Positions 9,967-18,810 of a DNA stretch of 64,000 nt are shown here, one piece after another. Source of the DNA: Streptomyces sp. MP131-18 (lineage in GTDB: Bacteria > Actinomycetota > Actinomycetes > Streptomycetales > Streptomycetaceae); NCBI RefSeq assembly GCF_001984575.1, contig NZ_LZNS01000001.1:7331012-7395011 (forward strand), written 5' to 3'. Under the pieces are notes generated by a model. That model saw nothing but the letters and a program-made list of their open reading frames with translations. It made no database searches and was not told the DNA's origin. The position numbers and the translations under genes are program-made. Position 1 is the stretch's first letter; each line of letters opens with the position of its first letter.

Positions 9967-11127
9967 TCAGCCCAGCGCCGCGCCGAGCGCGTCCAGCATC
10001 TCCGCGGTGACGTGCGGCCCGTTGCCGATGTAGAAGCCGTGCCGGTGCACGTGATCGGCCACCGGCGTGGGCGCCGCGGCCCTGACCCGGTCGCTCGTGC
10101 GGACGAACGGCTGCGCCAGCAGGTTGCCCGCGACGATCGGGCGGGCCTCGATGCCGAGCCGCTCCGCGGCCGAGCGCGCCCGGCGTGCGCCGTCGGCGTC
10201 CTCGGCGATCAGCGGCAGCGTGAAGGAACTCGCGCCCTCCGTCGCGTAGTCGCGCCACAGATAGGGCGGCAGCACGCGCAGGAAGTGCGCCAGGTTGGCG
10301 TTCCTGCGCCGGATCGTCCCGTCGAGCCGGTCCAGCTGGCGCAGCCCGAGCAGCGCGTTCAGGTCGGTGGAACGCAGGTTGAGCCCCGGCACCATGAAGA
10401 GGAACCGCGGGTCGACGTCGGGGTGGTCGGCGGCGAACCGGTCGAAGTGCTCGCTCTCCCTGGCCAGGCCGTGCGAACGCAGCAGCCGCAGCCCGTCGAG
10501 TACCTCGGGATCGTCCGAACTCACCATCCCGCCTTCGACGGTGGCGACATGGTGCCCGAAGTAGAAGGAGAACGTGCCGGCCAGCCCCGCGGTGCCGACG
10601 TGCGCGCCGGCGAAGCGGGTCCCGGCGGCCTCGCAGCAGTCCTCCAGCAGGATCACGCCGTGCCGGGCCGCGGTGGCGACGAGGTCCGGGGTGAGGGCGT
10701 TCAGCCCCAGCAGGTGGACGACGAACAGCACGTCGATCTCCCCGCGTTCCATCGCCGCGCACGCCGCGGCGGAGTCGATGCCCAGCGTGGTGCGGTCCAC
10801 GTCGAAGAGCACCACCTCGTGGCCCAGGAGCAGCGCCGGGCTGATGGTCGTCGCCCAGGTGACGGCGGGCGCGCCGACCCGCAGCCGGCCCGGCTTCGCG
10901 CGGCCGGCCGCGACGAGGGCGGCGAGGTTGGCCGAGGAGCCCGAGTTGACCATGACCGAGCCGCGGACGCCGATCCGCTCGGACCAGCGGCGTTCGAGGT
11001 CGGCGACCAGCTTCCCCTGCGCCAGCCAGGGATCGCTGCCGAGCCAGTCCGCGAGGGCGGCCAGGTCCTCGCGCGAGATCGTGTGGTCGGCCAGGCGCCA
11101 GCGGGCGGGAATCCGGTGCGTGCTCAA
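9967..11127 (-). CDS. DegT/DnrJ/EryC1-fold PLP protein, ColD-like sugar 3-dehydratase candidate
   Basis: 386 residues from a TTG with AAGGA 8 bases upstream; a longer ATG start at 11247 has no such site. The fold-type I aminotransferase pattern is clear (NSGSSANLAAL, LLEDCCEAAGT, FSFYFGHH, VEGGMV). At the position of the Schiff-base Lys there is His192-His193. In ColD and in the E1 dehydratase, that same Lys-to-His change turns the enzyme into a PMP-dependent sugar 3-deoxygenase. Inference: removes the C3 hydroxyl of a nucleotide-linked 4-keto-6-deoxy sugar. The SDR at 17773 could make such a substrate. Confidence 0.8.
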   Translation of the reverse strand: MSTHRIPARWRLADHTISREDLAALADWLGSDPWLAQGKLVADLERRWSERIGVRGSVMVNSGSSANLAALVAAGRAKPGRLRVGAPAVTWATTISPALLLGHEVVLFDVDRTTLGIDSAAACAAMERGEIDVLFVVHLLGLNALTPDLVATAARHGVILLEDCCEAAGTRFAGAHVGTAGLAGTFSFYFGHHVATVEGGMVSSDDPEVLDGLRLLRSHGLARESEHFDRFAADHPDVDPRFLFMVPGLNLRSTDLNALLGLRQLDRLDGTIRRRNANLAHFLRVLPPYLWRDYATEGASSFTLPLIAEDADGARRARSAAERLGIEARPIVAGNLLAQPFVRTSDRVRAAAPTPVADHVHRHGFYIGNGPHVTAEMLDALGAALG

Positions 11128-11199
11128 CTGCGCGGTCCTTCCGGTGCGAAGAGTCGGAGGAGCGACGAACGGCCCGCCGCACCGGTGGAGTCGGCACGG

Positions 11200-11229
11200 G
11201 CGGAATAAATGCAGGTAGACGCGGAATAA
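11200..11229. repeat. Direct repeat GCGGAATAA spaced 21 bp
   Basis: GCGGAATAA occurs at 11200-11208 and 11221-11229, so the copies start 21 bp apart, two helical turns. They lie upstream of the ColD-like gene start (11127, minus strand). This may be a regulator site; no matching protein is identified. Confidence 0.35.
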
Positions 11230-11259
11230 CGGTACGCGCGGCCCCACTGGGCGGCAAGG

Positions 11260-12003
11260 TCAGCCGATCTTCCACAGCCAGCCGAGGGGGCGCAGCCCGA
11301 GGGTGCGCGCAACGGACCGGGAGGCAGCGTTCTCCGCGGTGGTGCTGTAGAACAGCACCTCCTTGGTACGGCCCTCGCGTCCGGCCCAGGCCGCCACGAC
11401 CGCGGGCCCGATGCGGCGGCCGCGGAAGTCGGGGCGCGTCCAGATGCCGGCCTCGGCCGCCGTGGCGTTCCGCGCGGGGGAGAAGCAGATGGACACCGGC
11501 CCGTTCTCGTGGGTGGCCATGGCCCATTCCCCCAGCTCGCCGCGGATCAGCTCGCCCCACTCGCCGGGCTCCCAGTTGTCCGGGCGGTCCAGCAGGCCGG
11601 CCGCCCGCTTGCCGCCGGCGTCCGACACGATGACCGGCAGGGACGTCGCGTGGCCCCCGGCGAGCCGGCCGGGGAAGACGTAGCTGGGCCCGCCCTCGAC
11701 GGCGGCGGCGCCCGCGCCCAGGGCCTCGGCCAGGCGGCCGAGCGCCCGCGGGACCCCGCCCGGCGCGTCCTCCCGCGGCTCGTCGCCCCCCGAACCGTCG
11801 GCGTCGTCAAGGCCGTTGAGGTCGTCGGGACCCGGCTCTGCAACGCCGGGTCCGAGTGCGAGCAGCCGCGCTCCTGGGGACCAGGCCCACACCGCACGCA
11901 CCTTCCGGTCCTTCAGCCGGGCGGGCCGCCTCCCCGCGGTCCGGTCGAGCCCGTAGATCGTGTCCACTTCCAGTGCAAGCAGCTCTGCCTCGTTCCGGTC
12001 CAT
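11260..12003 (-). CDS. GNAT-family N-acetyltransferase
   Basis: 247 residues. The C-terminal third has the GNAT acetyl-CoA motif (IWTRPDFRGRRIGPAVVAAW) followed by LFYSTTAENAASRSVARTLGL, typical of motif B. The N-terminal 130 residues are less conserved. It probably acetylates an amine; the substrate is unknown. The ATG at 12003 has no ribosome-binding site, but a TAGCCT box lies 6 bases upstream, as in a leaderless transcript. It may belong to the cluster (acetylation of an amino sugar or self-resistance) or be unrelated. Confidence 0.78.
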   Translation of the reverse strand: MDRNEAELLALEVDTIYGLDRTAGRRPARLKDRKVRAVWAWSPGARLLALGPGVAEPGPDDLNGLDDADGSGGDEPREDAPGGVPRALGRLAEALGAGAAAVEGGPSYVFPGRLAGGHATSLPVIVSDAGGKRAAGLLDRPDNWEPGEWGELIRGELGEWAMATHENGPVSICFSPARNATAAEAGIWTRPDFRGRRIGPAVVAAWAGREGRTKEVLFYSTTAENAASRSVARTLGLRPLGWLWKIG

Positions 12004-12047
12004 GCGGCAAGGCTAGCGGCTCGCGGTACCGCACCGTGACCGGACGG

Positions 12048-13250
12048 CTACCGGGCCAGCTCCCTCGCCTGGGTCTCAAGACGCCGCGCGCTGACCACCG
12101 CGCCGCCCTCGTCGAGCACCACCTCGGCGGGGCAGGGCCGGCCGGCGAACGCGACGGCGCCGGTCGTCAGGCCGAACGCGCCGGCGTTCGGGATCTCCAG
12201 CACGTCGCCGACCCGCGGACGGGGCAGCGCGGCCGACCTGTTGAGCACGTCCGCGGGGCCGCACAGCGGGCCGACCAGGACGAATCGTTCGATCGGGCGG
12301 CCGTGGCCGCCCGCCGCCCGCCGCGGCTGCACGCGGAACCACGCCGCGCGGTCGGCACCCGGCGGCCCGCCCAGCACGTTCCGCCCGGCGTCCAGTACCA
12401 CGCAGTCGCCGGCCGGGCCCCGCCGCACGTCGAGCACCCGCGTGAGCAGCACGCCTGAGTCGGCGACGAGGTGGGGGCCGGAGGCGAAGGACACCGACGG
12501 GTCGCCGCTCCGCCAGCCGGGGAGGTGGGCGTCGAGCACCGCGCGGAGCGCCGCGCCGAGCCCGCCGTAGGCCGGGCGCCGCCCCGGGCGGGCGAACGGC
12601 GCGGCGAAGCCGTCGCCGATGCCGACGACGCGCGGGCGCAGCCTGGCCTCCCGGAGCATCCCGGCGGCCAGGCGCACGCTCGCCTCCAGCGCGTCGATCA
12701 GCAGCGCGGGCCTGGAGACGTTGCGCGGGGGCACGACGTGCAGGCCCACCGGGTCGAGGAGGTCGGTGCCGCGGAAGAGCGCGGGGAACGCGTGGAGCGA
12801 GTCGGGCGGCAGGCCACCGCCCGGGCCGCAGGCGGCGGACGGGCCGGCGCCGCTGAACGAGATCAGGTATTCGAGCTTCACCCCGCTGGTGGCGGCCGCG
12901 GCCCAGAGCCGCCGGTAACCGGCGGGCGAGTCCACGCGGAATCTGCGCACGCCGCTCCTGAGCGCCAGCTGTGCCTCCTCGCCGCTCATTCCGCAGCCTT
13001 CGTAGACGCACTCCTCCGGGGAAAGCCCGACCGCGAGCGCCACATTCAGCTCGCCTGGCGAACTGACCTCGCACCCGAGGCCGCCGCGGACCAGCTCGGC
13101 CACCAGCCGGGGATGCGGATTCGCCCCGACCGCATAGGACAGGGCGGTGCCCGAGGGCAGCGTTTTCCGTAAATCCCGGGAGGCGGCACGGATATGCGGC
13201 AGCCGATAGACGTAAAGCGGCGTGCCGTAACGCTCGACGAGGTCTCTCAT
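12048..13250 (-). CDS. Alanine-racemase-fold decarboxylase homologue without the PLP lysine
   Basis: 400 residues. Matches the diaminopimelate/ornithine decarboxylase family (type III PLP) from end to end: YGTPLYVY start, LGCEVSSPGEL, SVSFASGPHLVADSG in place of the EPGR loop, VLVGPLCGPADVL and GAFG. The PLP lysine is missing: the usual YAxKAN reads YAVGAN, with Gly42. The GGG phosphate loop is also altered to IGDGFA. Such changes should prevent normal PLP chemistry, so this may be a binding protein, a partner subunit or an enzyme with a new mechanism. ATG at 13250 with AAAGG 8 bases upstream. Divergent from the GMC oxidoreductase gene. Confidence 0.8.
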   Translation of the reverse strand: MRDLVERYGTPLYVYRLPHIRAASRDLRKTLPSGTALSYAVGANPHPRLVAELVRGGLGCEVSSPGELNVALAVGLSPEECVYEGCGMSGEEAQLALRSGVRRFRVDSPAGYRRLWAAAATSGVKLEYLISFSGAGPSAACGPGGGLPPDSLHAFPALFRGTDLLDPVGLHVVPPRNVSRPALLIDALEASVRLAAGMLREARLRPRVVGIGDGFAAPFARPGRRPAYGGLGAALRAVLDAHLPGWRSGDPSVSFASGPHLVADSGVLLTRVLDVRRGPAGDCVVLDAGRNVLGGPPGADRAAWFRVQPRRAAGGHGRPIERFVLVGPLCGPADVLNRSAALPRPRVGDVLEIPNAGAFGLTTGAVAFAGRPCPAEVVLDEGGAVVSARRLETQARELAR

Positions 13251-13357
13251 GCCGAATGCCTTTTCCCCCTCCCGGTGGGTGACTGGCCATCGGAAAACCA
13301 TTCTCTACAATGGCTGTTGCGTCATCAACCGGTTCCACTGCCGTTCGGAGGTGCACC

Positions 13358-14740
13358 GTGCTGGACGTCGCCATCATCGGTTCCGGCATGAGCGGCTCCG
13401 CCATTGCGGCGGAGATCGAGCCGACGGGGCGCACCTATCTCGTGATCGAGGCGGGAGCCGACCGGGGACGCCGGCACATCGGCGCGCGGCGGCGGTCGGC
13501 CGCCTGGGCGGACCCGCGGCTCGACCCCGCGTTCCGGCCCTTCCTCCCGCACGGCGGCGGCCTGTACGGCTCCGCTTCGGGATACCGGGAGCGGCTCGGC
13601 GGGCGCAGCCTGTACTGGCGCGGGATCTGTCTGCGGATCGAGGATGCCGCGCTCGCCGACTGGCCCGCCGACGTGCGCGAGGCGCTGGTGGGCACCGGCA
13701 CCGCCCCCGGCTGCTATGCGGCGGCGGAGGCGGCCCTGCACGCATGGCTGCGGCCGGGGACGCTGAGCGGCTTCCGCACCGGCACCGAGCGGGCGATGGT
13801 GACGGCGCTCGGCGGGCTCGGCTACCCCGCGTCCCCGACGCCGCGGGCGGTCCTGACGCTGGGCGACGGCCGCTGGGCGGCCTATTCGCCCGCCGAAGCG
13901 CTGCCGGAGCGCCGGGTGGTGACGGGGCATCGCGTCACCGGGGTCCTGCGGCGGGCGGGCGGCGGGTACGCGGTGCTCACGGACGGCGGCGCGGGCCCGG
14001 CGTTCACGGCGCGGCGGCTCGTGCTGTGCGCGGGTACCTTCGGGAACGTGACGCTGACCGACGCGCTGCTGCGGGAGAACGGCGGGGCGGCGGACGGGCG
14101 TTCCTATCCGCTGCTCGACCACGTGGCGCACGGGTTCGTCCTCGTCGAGCGGGGTGCGGAGCACGAGCCGATGGACTCGTCCGTGCTCGCGGGCCATGAC
14201 GCGGCGGCCGGCTCCCACCTGGTGGTGGAGCGGCGCCGCGATCCGCAGGGAGTGCTCCTGGACGCCTGGGCCATGGGGGAGCAGCCGCCCCGGGCCGCGG
14301 CGGCCCTCGTCCTGTCCGGCGCGCCGGCCGCCGAGCCGGCTGCCGCGCGCGTGCGGCTGGGCGGGGCGGCCCGGGAGGTGATGCGGGGGGTGCGCGCCGA
14401 GCAGCGCCGGCTGCTGACGGAGCTGGCCGCGCGGCTCGGCCTGCGCACCTCGGCGGTGCCCGGCCCGCTGCCCTACGACGCGGCGGTGGCCTGCGCGCGG
14501 AGCCGGCCGGGCACCGCCCACTTCTACGACGCGGGCCTCGGCGAGCTCGACCACGAGGCCGGGGCGCTGCCGCTGGGCGGCGAGCACGTCGGAACGAATG
14601 GTGAACTGCGGTGCGCGCCCGGTGTGTTCGTCGCGGGCCCGGCGCTCTTCCCGCGGGCGGGCGCGGCCAATCCGACGCTCACGATCCTGGCCCTGGCCCG
14701 CTGGGTGGCCCGTCAGCTGGGCAGCAGCGCCGCGAGCTGA
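13358..14740 (+). CDS. GMC-type FAD-dependent oxidoreductase
   Basis: 460 residues from a GTG with GGAGG 6 bases upstream. N-terminal FAD-binding GSGMSGSAIAAEIE with an acidic EAG at the end of the second strand; RLGGRSLYWRG is the FAD-contact loop; the C-terminal VAGPALFPRAGAANPTLT is the GMC signature with the active-site NPT. Probably oxidises a hydroxyl on a sugar or cyclitol using FAD. The 3' end overlaps the convergent GT8 gene by 28 bases. Near 460 residues it is shorter than glucose oxidase and resembles the pyranose-oxidase-type bacterial GMC group. Confidence 0.83.
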   Translation: MLDVAIIGSGMSGSAIAAEIEPTGRTYLVIEAGADRGRRHIGARRRSAAWADPRLDPAFRPFLPHGGGLYGSASGYRERLGGRSLYWRGICLRIEDAALADWPADVREALVGTGTAPGCYAAAEAALHAWLRPGTLSGFRTGTERAMVTALGGLGYPASPTPRAVLTLGDGRWAAYSPAEALPERRVVTGHRVTGVLRRAGGGYAVLTDGGAGPAFTARRLVLCAGTFGNVTLTDALLRENGGAADGRSYPLLDHVAHGFVLVERGAEHEPMDSSVLAGHDAAAGSHLVVERRRDPQGVLLDAWAMGEQPPRAAAALVLSGAPAAEPAAARVRLGGAAREVMRGVRAEQRRLLTELAARLGLRTSAVPGPLPYDAAVACARSRPGTAHFYDAGLGELDHEAGALPLGGEHVGTNGELRCAPGVFVAGPALFPRAGAANPTLTILALARWVARQLGSSAAS

Positions 14741-15534
14741 GCGTGCCAATCGCCCGCGCGCCAGACCGTGTCGTGCGTCCAGGGCTTCTTGTGCCCGACG
14801 TAGTGCAGGATGCGGGCCTGGGCCAGCAGCGCCCGGTAGCGCAGGCGCCGCTCCTCGGAAGTGAAGAAGTACTTCTCCACGTTCCACTTCACGGGCAGTT
14901 CGCCGATGCGGCCGCGGCAGACCGCGTTGAGGGCGTCCTGGTCCATGCGGGCGGGGCGGTGGCGCGCGAGGTAGGCGAGGCAGCGCTCCTCCACACCGGT
15001 GGCCCGGAACGCGGGCAGGTCCATCACGAGGATGCCCGCGTTGAAGTAGGGGGCCGCCGGGTCGAGCCCGAGGTCGAAGACGTGCTCCAGGCCGTTGAGG
15101 CTCCAGCAGAACGGGTCGCTCGCCTCGCGGACCGCCGCGAGCGTGGCGCCCGCGAGGTCGTGGCGGGACAGCTCGGAGAGGTCGCCGAGGATCAGCAGAT
15201 CGGCGTCGAGGTAGACGACGCGCGTGACGTCGGCCGGGAGCAGCCTGGCGAGGGCGAGCCGGCCGAAAGTCTCGGAGGTGATGTAGTCGGACTGCACGGG
15301 CAGGCGGATCACCTCCCCGGGCAGCGGCGTCATGCGCAGCTCGGCCGCGCCCCGCTTGAGCTTGATCGCGGCCTCGTACAGTGCGCGTTCGGCCGGGGAG
15401 ATGCCCGAGTGGCAGACCCAGACGGCCAGCGGGAGGCTCGGCGCGAAGTGCCGGGCGAGGCTCGCGACGACCACCGCGCCGGCCCGTGTGTAGGGGCCGC
15501 CGACGCACAGGGCGAAGTGGCACGCCGCGGTCAT
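14713..15534 (-). CDS. GT8-family glycosyltransferase
   Basis: 273 residues, GT-A fold. The metal-binding DxD is VVYLDADLLIL. YFNAGILVMDL, MDQDALNAV and the C-terminal HYVGHKKPW match retaining GT8 enzymes such as lipopolysaccharide galactosyl- or glucosyltransferases and galactinol synthase. It has no membrane anchor. ATG at 15534 overlaps the PhyH stop (ATGA), so the two genes are translationally coupled. It provides a second glycosidic bond in the cluster. Donor and acceptor are unknown. Confidence 0.9.
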   Translation of the reverse strand: MTAACHFALCVGGPYTRAGAVVVASLARHFAPSLPLAVWVCHSGISPAERALYEAAIKLKRGAAELRMTPLPGEVIRLPVQSDYITSETFGRLALARLLPADVTRVVYLDADLLILGDLSELSRHDLAGATLAAVREASDPFCWSLNGLEHVFDLGLDPAAPYFNAGILVMDLPAFRATGVEERCLAYLARHRPARMDQDALNAVCRGRIGELPVKWNVEKYFFTSEERRLRYRALLAQARILHYVGHKKPWTHDTVWRAGDWHAQLAALLPS

Positions 15535-16325
15535 TCGCAGAAGCCGATCGCGGTCAGGTCGGCCTGGTCCCTGGGCAGTTTGGCATAGTCGCCGACGAAG
15601 CTCGGCGCGAAGGAGAACGCGAGGAACGCCCGTTCGCCGCCGGAGGACTTGGCCAGCGAGCCGTGCGTCAGCGCCTCGTTCAGCAGCAGGAGGTCACCGG
15701 CCGCCGTGTACACCGGGTAGACCCCGGCGCGGTCGAGGCCGACGCCCTCCTTCATCTCCCGGCGGCTCACGGGGAAGGGGTAGTTGGCCTTGTGCGAGCC
15801 CTCCACCACTACGAAGGGGCCGTCCTCGTGTGCGGTGATGTCCGTGAGGTAGACCAGCGCCTTGACCATCATGCAGTGCAGGAGGCCGTCGTGGTACGTG
15901 TGGTCCCGCCACATCGTGCGGCGGCTGGTGCCGAACGCCGACACGTTGTCGTTGCTCCGCCCGTTGTGCAGGGCCTGGATCGAGCCGTCGACGCGGCGCA
16001 GCGCGTAGCTCTCGATGAGCCGGAAGGGCTGGTTGATCGTGTCATACACCCCGGCCCCGGCCACGATGCGCCGCAGGAGTCCGCCGAAACAGGGGACGTC
16101 CGTGGGCAGGGTCCGAGCCCGGAAGACGAGCCCGGAGTCGCCGGACGGCTCCCAGCGCGGCGCCAGCGCGGAAAGCAGCTCCTGCCGCTCGGCCGCGGTG
16201 ACGAAACCTTTTCTGACCAGATATCCGCGCGTATCGAAATCGTACAGATCTTCTTCGCTCAGCCGATGAGGGAGTGGAGTGGTGATTTCGCCGGTCGAAC
16301 GAGTCATGCGAGTCTTACGAGTCAT
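15531..16325 (-). CDS. Phytanoyl-CoA dioxygenase (PhyH)-family oxygenase
   Basis: 264 residues. VYLTDITAHEDGPFVVVEGSH and the distal LTHGSLAKSSGGERAFLAF match the double-stranded beta-helix core of Fe(II)/2-oxoglutarate oxygenases, with the second metal His and the 2-oxoglutarate Arg. The first metal motif HxD is not clear; the nearest candidate is TYHDGLLH. Family members in antibiotic clusters hydroxylate or epimerise sugars and cyclitols. ATG at 16325 has GGAGGT 6 bases upstream. Coupled to the GT8 gene; divergent from the CYTH-like gene. Confidence 0.83.
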   Translation of the reverse strand: MTRKTRMTRSTGEITTPLPHRLSEEDLYDFDTRGYLVRKGFVTAAERQELLSALAPRWEPSGDSGLVFRARTLPTDVPCFGGLLRRIVAGAGVYDTINQPFRLIESYALRRVDGSIQALHNGRSNDNVSAFGTSRRTMWRDHTYHDGLLHCMMVKALVYLTDITAHEDGPFVVVEGSHKANYPFPVSRREMKEGVGLDRAGVYPVYTAAGDLLLLNEALTHGSLAKSSGGERAFLAFSFAPSFVGDYAKLPRDQADLTAIGFCE

Positions 16326-16378
16326 GCGGCCACCTCCGTCGATACAAACGAACGGGCGACTCAACTACGCTAACACGT

Positions 16379-17149
16379 ATGCGCATTGAGCATGAGATCA
16401 CTTTCGCCCTGGACGGCGTGGGGCCGGGGCGTGCCATTGACGCGCTGTCCGGGCGCGTGCCGCTTTTTCTCGACGGCACCGCCGCACAGGCCCGGCCGCG
16501 CATCAGGCGCAAGGCGCGGCTCTATGCCTATGTGCGGGAGACGGAAGTGTATTCCGACCGCTGGGTGCTGAATCTGGTGGACCAGTCCCTCACGCGCGTC
16601 GTGAAGCAACGGGTCTCCCCGGTGTCCAAGACGGAATCGGTGCGGGAGATGCCGTTCGAATCGCTGGCGTGCGCCGCGGAGTTCACGGCCGTCTTCGTGA
16701 AGCTGAAATTCGCGCGGGCGTTCCGCCATGTGCCTTCGGGGCGGCGGTTCAAGGCCGCGCTCGACCTGATGGTCCCGGTGCGGCAGGACTGGCGGCTGGC
16801 GGGCGGCGGCGCGTTCTGGCACCTGGAGATCGAGGCCAGGCGGGACCTCCCGGCGGCGGCTGCCCTCCGCCTCGGCGACCTGCCGCTGTCCGACGCGGAC
16901 CGCATCGCCGAGAGCAAGGCGCAGGGCGCCCTCCGGCGCCTCGGGGCCGGGCGGCGCCCGCACGCGCCGGCCGCGGGCGGGGCCCGCGCCGTGTTCGACG
17001 CGGTCCGCGCGGACCTGTGGCCCCCGGCCTGGGCGCCGCCCGGCCTGCGCGGGCTGCTGGCCTCGGCCGCCCTGGACGATCCGCGGCACTTCGTGCGCAC
17101 CGACGGCGCGGAACGGGGCACGCGGCCAGGTCAGAAGCGGCCGGGGTAA
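16379..17149 (+). CDS. Divergent CYTH/triphosphate-tunnel-like protein
   Basis: 256 residues. Suggestive features of the triphosphate tunnel fold are seen in order: EHEITF near the start (compare ExExK), basic clusters RIRRKARLY and VVKQRV, RAFRHVPSGRRFKAALD, an acidic strand HLEIEA and a late ESKAQGAL (compare SKY). The last 70 residues are an unrelated tail. If correct, it binds or cleaves a triphosphate or similar phosphorylated ligand. The ATG has no ribosome-binding site; TACGCT ends 7 bases upstream, consistent with a leaderless mRNA. The family call is from motifs only. Confidence 0.5.
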   Translation: MRIEHEITFALDGVGPGRAIDALSGRVPLFLDGTAAQARPRIRRKARLYAYVRETEVYSDRWVLNLVDQSLTRVVKQRVSPVSKTESVREMPFESLACAAEFTAVFVKLKFARAFRHVPSGRRFKAALDLMVPVRQDWRLAGGGAFWHLEIEARRDLPAAAALRLGDLPLSDADRIAESKAQGALRRLGAGRRPHAPAAGGARAVFDAVRADLWPPAWAPPGLRGLLASAALDDPRHFVRTDGAERGTRPGQKRPG

Positions 17150-17161
17150 GGAACGGCCGGG

Positions 17162-17776
17162 TCAGAAATCGCGCAGCAGCTGAATCAGCTCCCGGGTCCC
17201 GCTGTACCTGACGGTGGCCATCCCGGTACCCGCGGCCGCGGCGAGGCACAGCGGATTGTCGTCGACGAGCAGGCTCCGCGACGGGGCGAAGCGCAGCAGT
17301 TCGGGAACGGCCCTGAAGTACGCGGGGTCCGGTTTGGCCAGGCCGAGGAGCCAGGAGGAGCTGAGGGAGTCGCACAGGCTCAGGTGGCGCGTGGCGCGGT
17401 GCTTGAGCAGGTCCCAGTCCTGCGCCTCGTTGTTGGCGAGCGTCAGGTGGCAGCCGTCCGGCCGGCCGCGCGCCCTGCGCTGCCGCAGGAAGTCGAGCAG
17501 GGGCGCGTTGGGGCGTACGGAGTCGGCGTACAGGCCGCGGATCTCCGCCGTGTGCGCGTGGCCGTCCGCGACCCCGAGCAGGGCCAGGGCGCCGATGACC
17601 GCCTCGACGCCGGTGATCGTGCCGATCTCGAACGCGTGGTCCTGGCTCTCGTAGTGGTGTCGCAGCGCCTGCTCGTCCACGGCGAACCTCCGGGCGAGCA
17701 GGGCGAAGAACGGCGAGTCCTCGGAGATGTTGTTGAACAGCACGCCGCCGGCATCCAGGAGGACCAGGCGGGTCAC
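17162..17776 (-). CDS. HAD-superfamily hydrolase
   Basis: 204 residues. Motif I LLDAGGV holds the nucleophile Asp8, with Gly two residues later as in many FDxGGV members; motif II is LANNEAQ; motif III is GLAKPDPAYF; motif IV is LLVDDNPL. The helical cap lies at about 20-110. It probably removes phosphate from a sugar phosphate or a similar intermediate. GTG at 17776 overlaps the SDR stop (GTGA), so it is made together with the upstream SDR. Confidence 0.83.
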   Translation of the reverse strand: MTRLVLLDAGGVLFNNISEDSPFFALLARRFAVDEQALRHHYESQDHAFEIGTITGVEAVIGALALLGVADGHAHTAEIRGLYADSVRPNAPLLDFLRQRRARGRPDGCHLTLANNEAQDWDLLKHRATRHLSLCDSLSSSWLLGLAKPDPAYFRAVPELLRFAPSRSLLVDDNPLCLAAAAGTGMATVRYSGTRELIQLLRDF

Positions 17777-18726
17777 CGGCCGGCTGCCCGCGCGTGCTCG
17801 ACCGTGCGCCGCACACCCTCCTCGATGGGTACCACCGCGCGCCACCCGGTGGCCTCGGTCAGGGCGGTGGAGTCGCTGCACATCCGCCGAACCTCGCCGG
17901 GCCGCGTCGGACCGTGCCGGATCTCGCTGCTGCTGCCGCTGATCCGTTGCACGAGTCCGGCCACCTCCAGCACGGATGTGTCCACGCCGGAACCGATGTT
18001 GAACACCTGCCCCGCCGTGCCGGAGCGGCACAGCTCCACCAGGGCCTCCACCGTGTCCGAGGCGTAGGTGAAGTCCCTGGTCTGGCTGCCGTCCCCGTTG
18101 ATCACCAGCGGTCGGCCGCGCAGCGCGCGGCCGATGAACAGCGGGATGACGTCGTAGAGATGCCGGGGCCCGTAGCAGTTGAAGGGCCGCGCGACGACGA
18201 CGGGCAGACCGAAGGTGCGGTGATAGGAGAGCGCAAGCTGCTCGGTCGCCACCTTGGAGGCCGCGTAGGGAGTCGTCGGCCGGAACGGCGAGGTCTCCGT
18301 GATCGGCTCGTCGTGGTGGCCGTAGACCTCGCTGGAGCTGGCCACGATCAGCAGCTCAGGGCCGCGGCGCCGGGCCGCGTCCAGCACGTGCACCGTCGAC
18401 ATGACGTTGTTGTGCACCACGGAGCCGGGCTGGACGAACGAGGCCGGCACGTACGCGTCCGCGGCCAGGTGCACCCAGATGCCGGCCTCCTGCGCGCTCA
18501 GCACCTCGACGGACGAGGCGCCGGCCAGGTCCACGGCGAGGTACCTCGGCCGCGGTTCGCCGCGGCCCGACAGATTGCGGGCGTGCGGGCGCGGCAGTTG
18601 GTCGGAGGTTCTGCGGACGGACGCGGTCACCTCGACACCGAGGTCGAGCAGCCGCTCGGTGAAGTGCGAGCCCATGAACCCGCCGGCCCCGGTCACGAGG
18701 ACGGACCGGAGAGTACGTTGTGCCAT
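17773..18726 (-). CDS. Extended SDR, NAD-dependent nucleotide-sugar epimerase/dehydratase
   Basis: 317 residues. NAD site TGAGGFMGS at 12-20; catalytic Ser in ASSSEVYG (129-136), Tyr154 and Lys158 in YAASK; RDFTYASDTVEAL and GQVFNIGSG close the sugar-binding domain. The SSSE at the active site has Ser-Glu where 4,6-dehydratases have Thr-Asp-Glu or Thr-Ser-Glu, so either a 4-epimerase or a 4,6-dehydratase is possible. A 4,6-dehydratase would supply the substrate for the ColD-like protein. Coupled to the HAD gene. Confidence 0.85.
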   Translation of the reverse strand: MAQRTLRSVLVTGAGGFMGSHFTERLLDLGVEVTASVRRTSDQLPRPHARNLSGRGEPRPRYLAVDLAGASSVEVLSAQEAGIWVHLAADAYVPASFVQPGSVVHNNVMSTVHVLDAARRRGPELLIVASSSEVYGHHDEPITETSPFRPTTPYAASKVATEQLALSYHRTFGLPVVVARPFNCYGPRHLYDVIPLFIGRALRGRPLVINGDGSQTRDFTYASDTVEALVELCRSGTAGQVFNIGSGVDTSVLEVAGLVQRISGSSSEIRHGPTRPGEVRRMCSDSTALTEATGWRAVVPIEEGVRRTVEHARAAGR

Positions 18727-18810
18727 GCTGCCTCCGAAAACCTCGGTGCGGTCGGTGTCGTCGGTGTCGCCGGTGTCGCGCGGGGGGAACGGGCCGGCGC
18801 CGCCGCCGGA

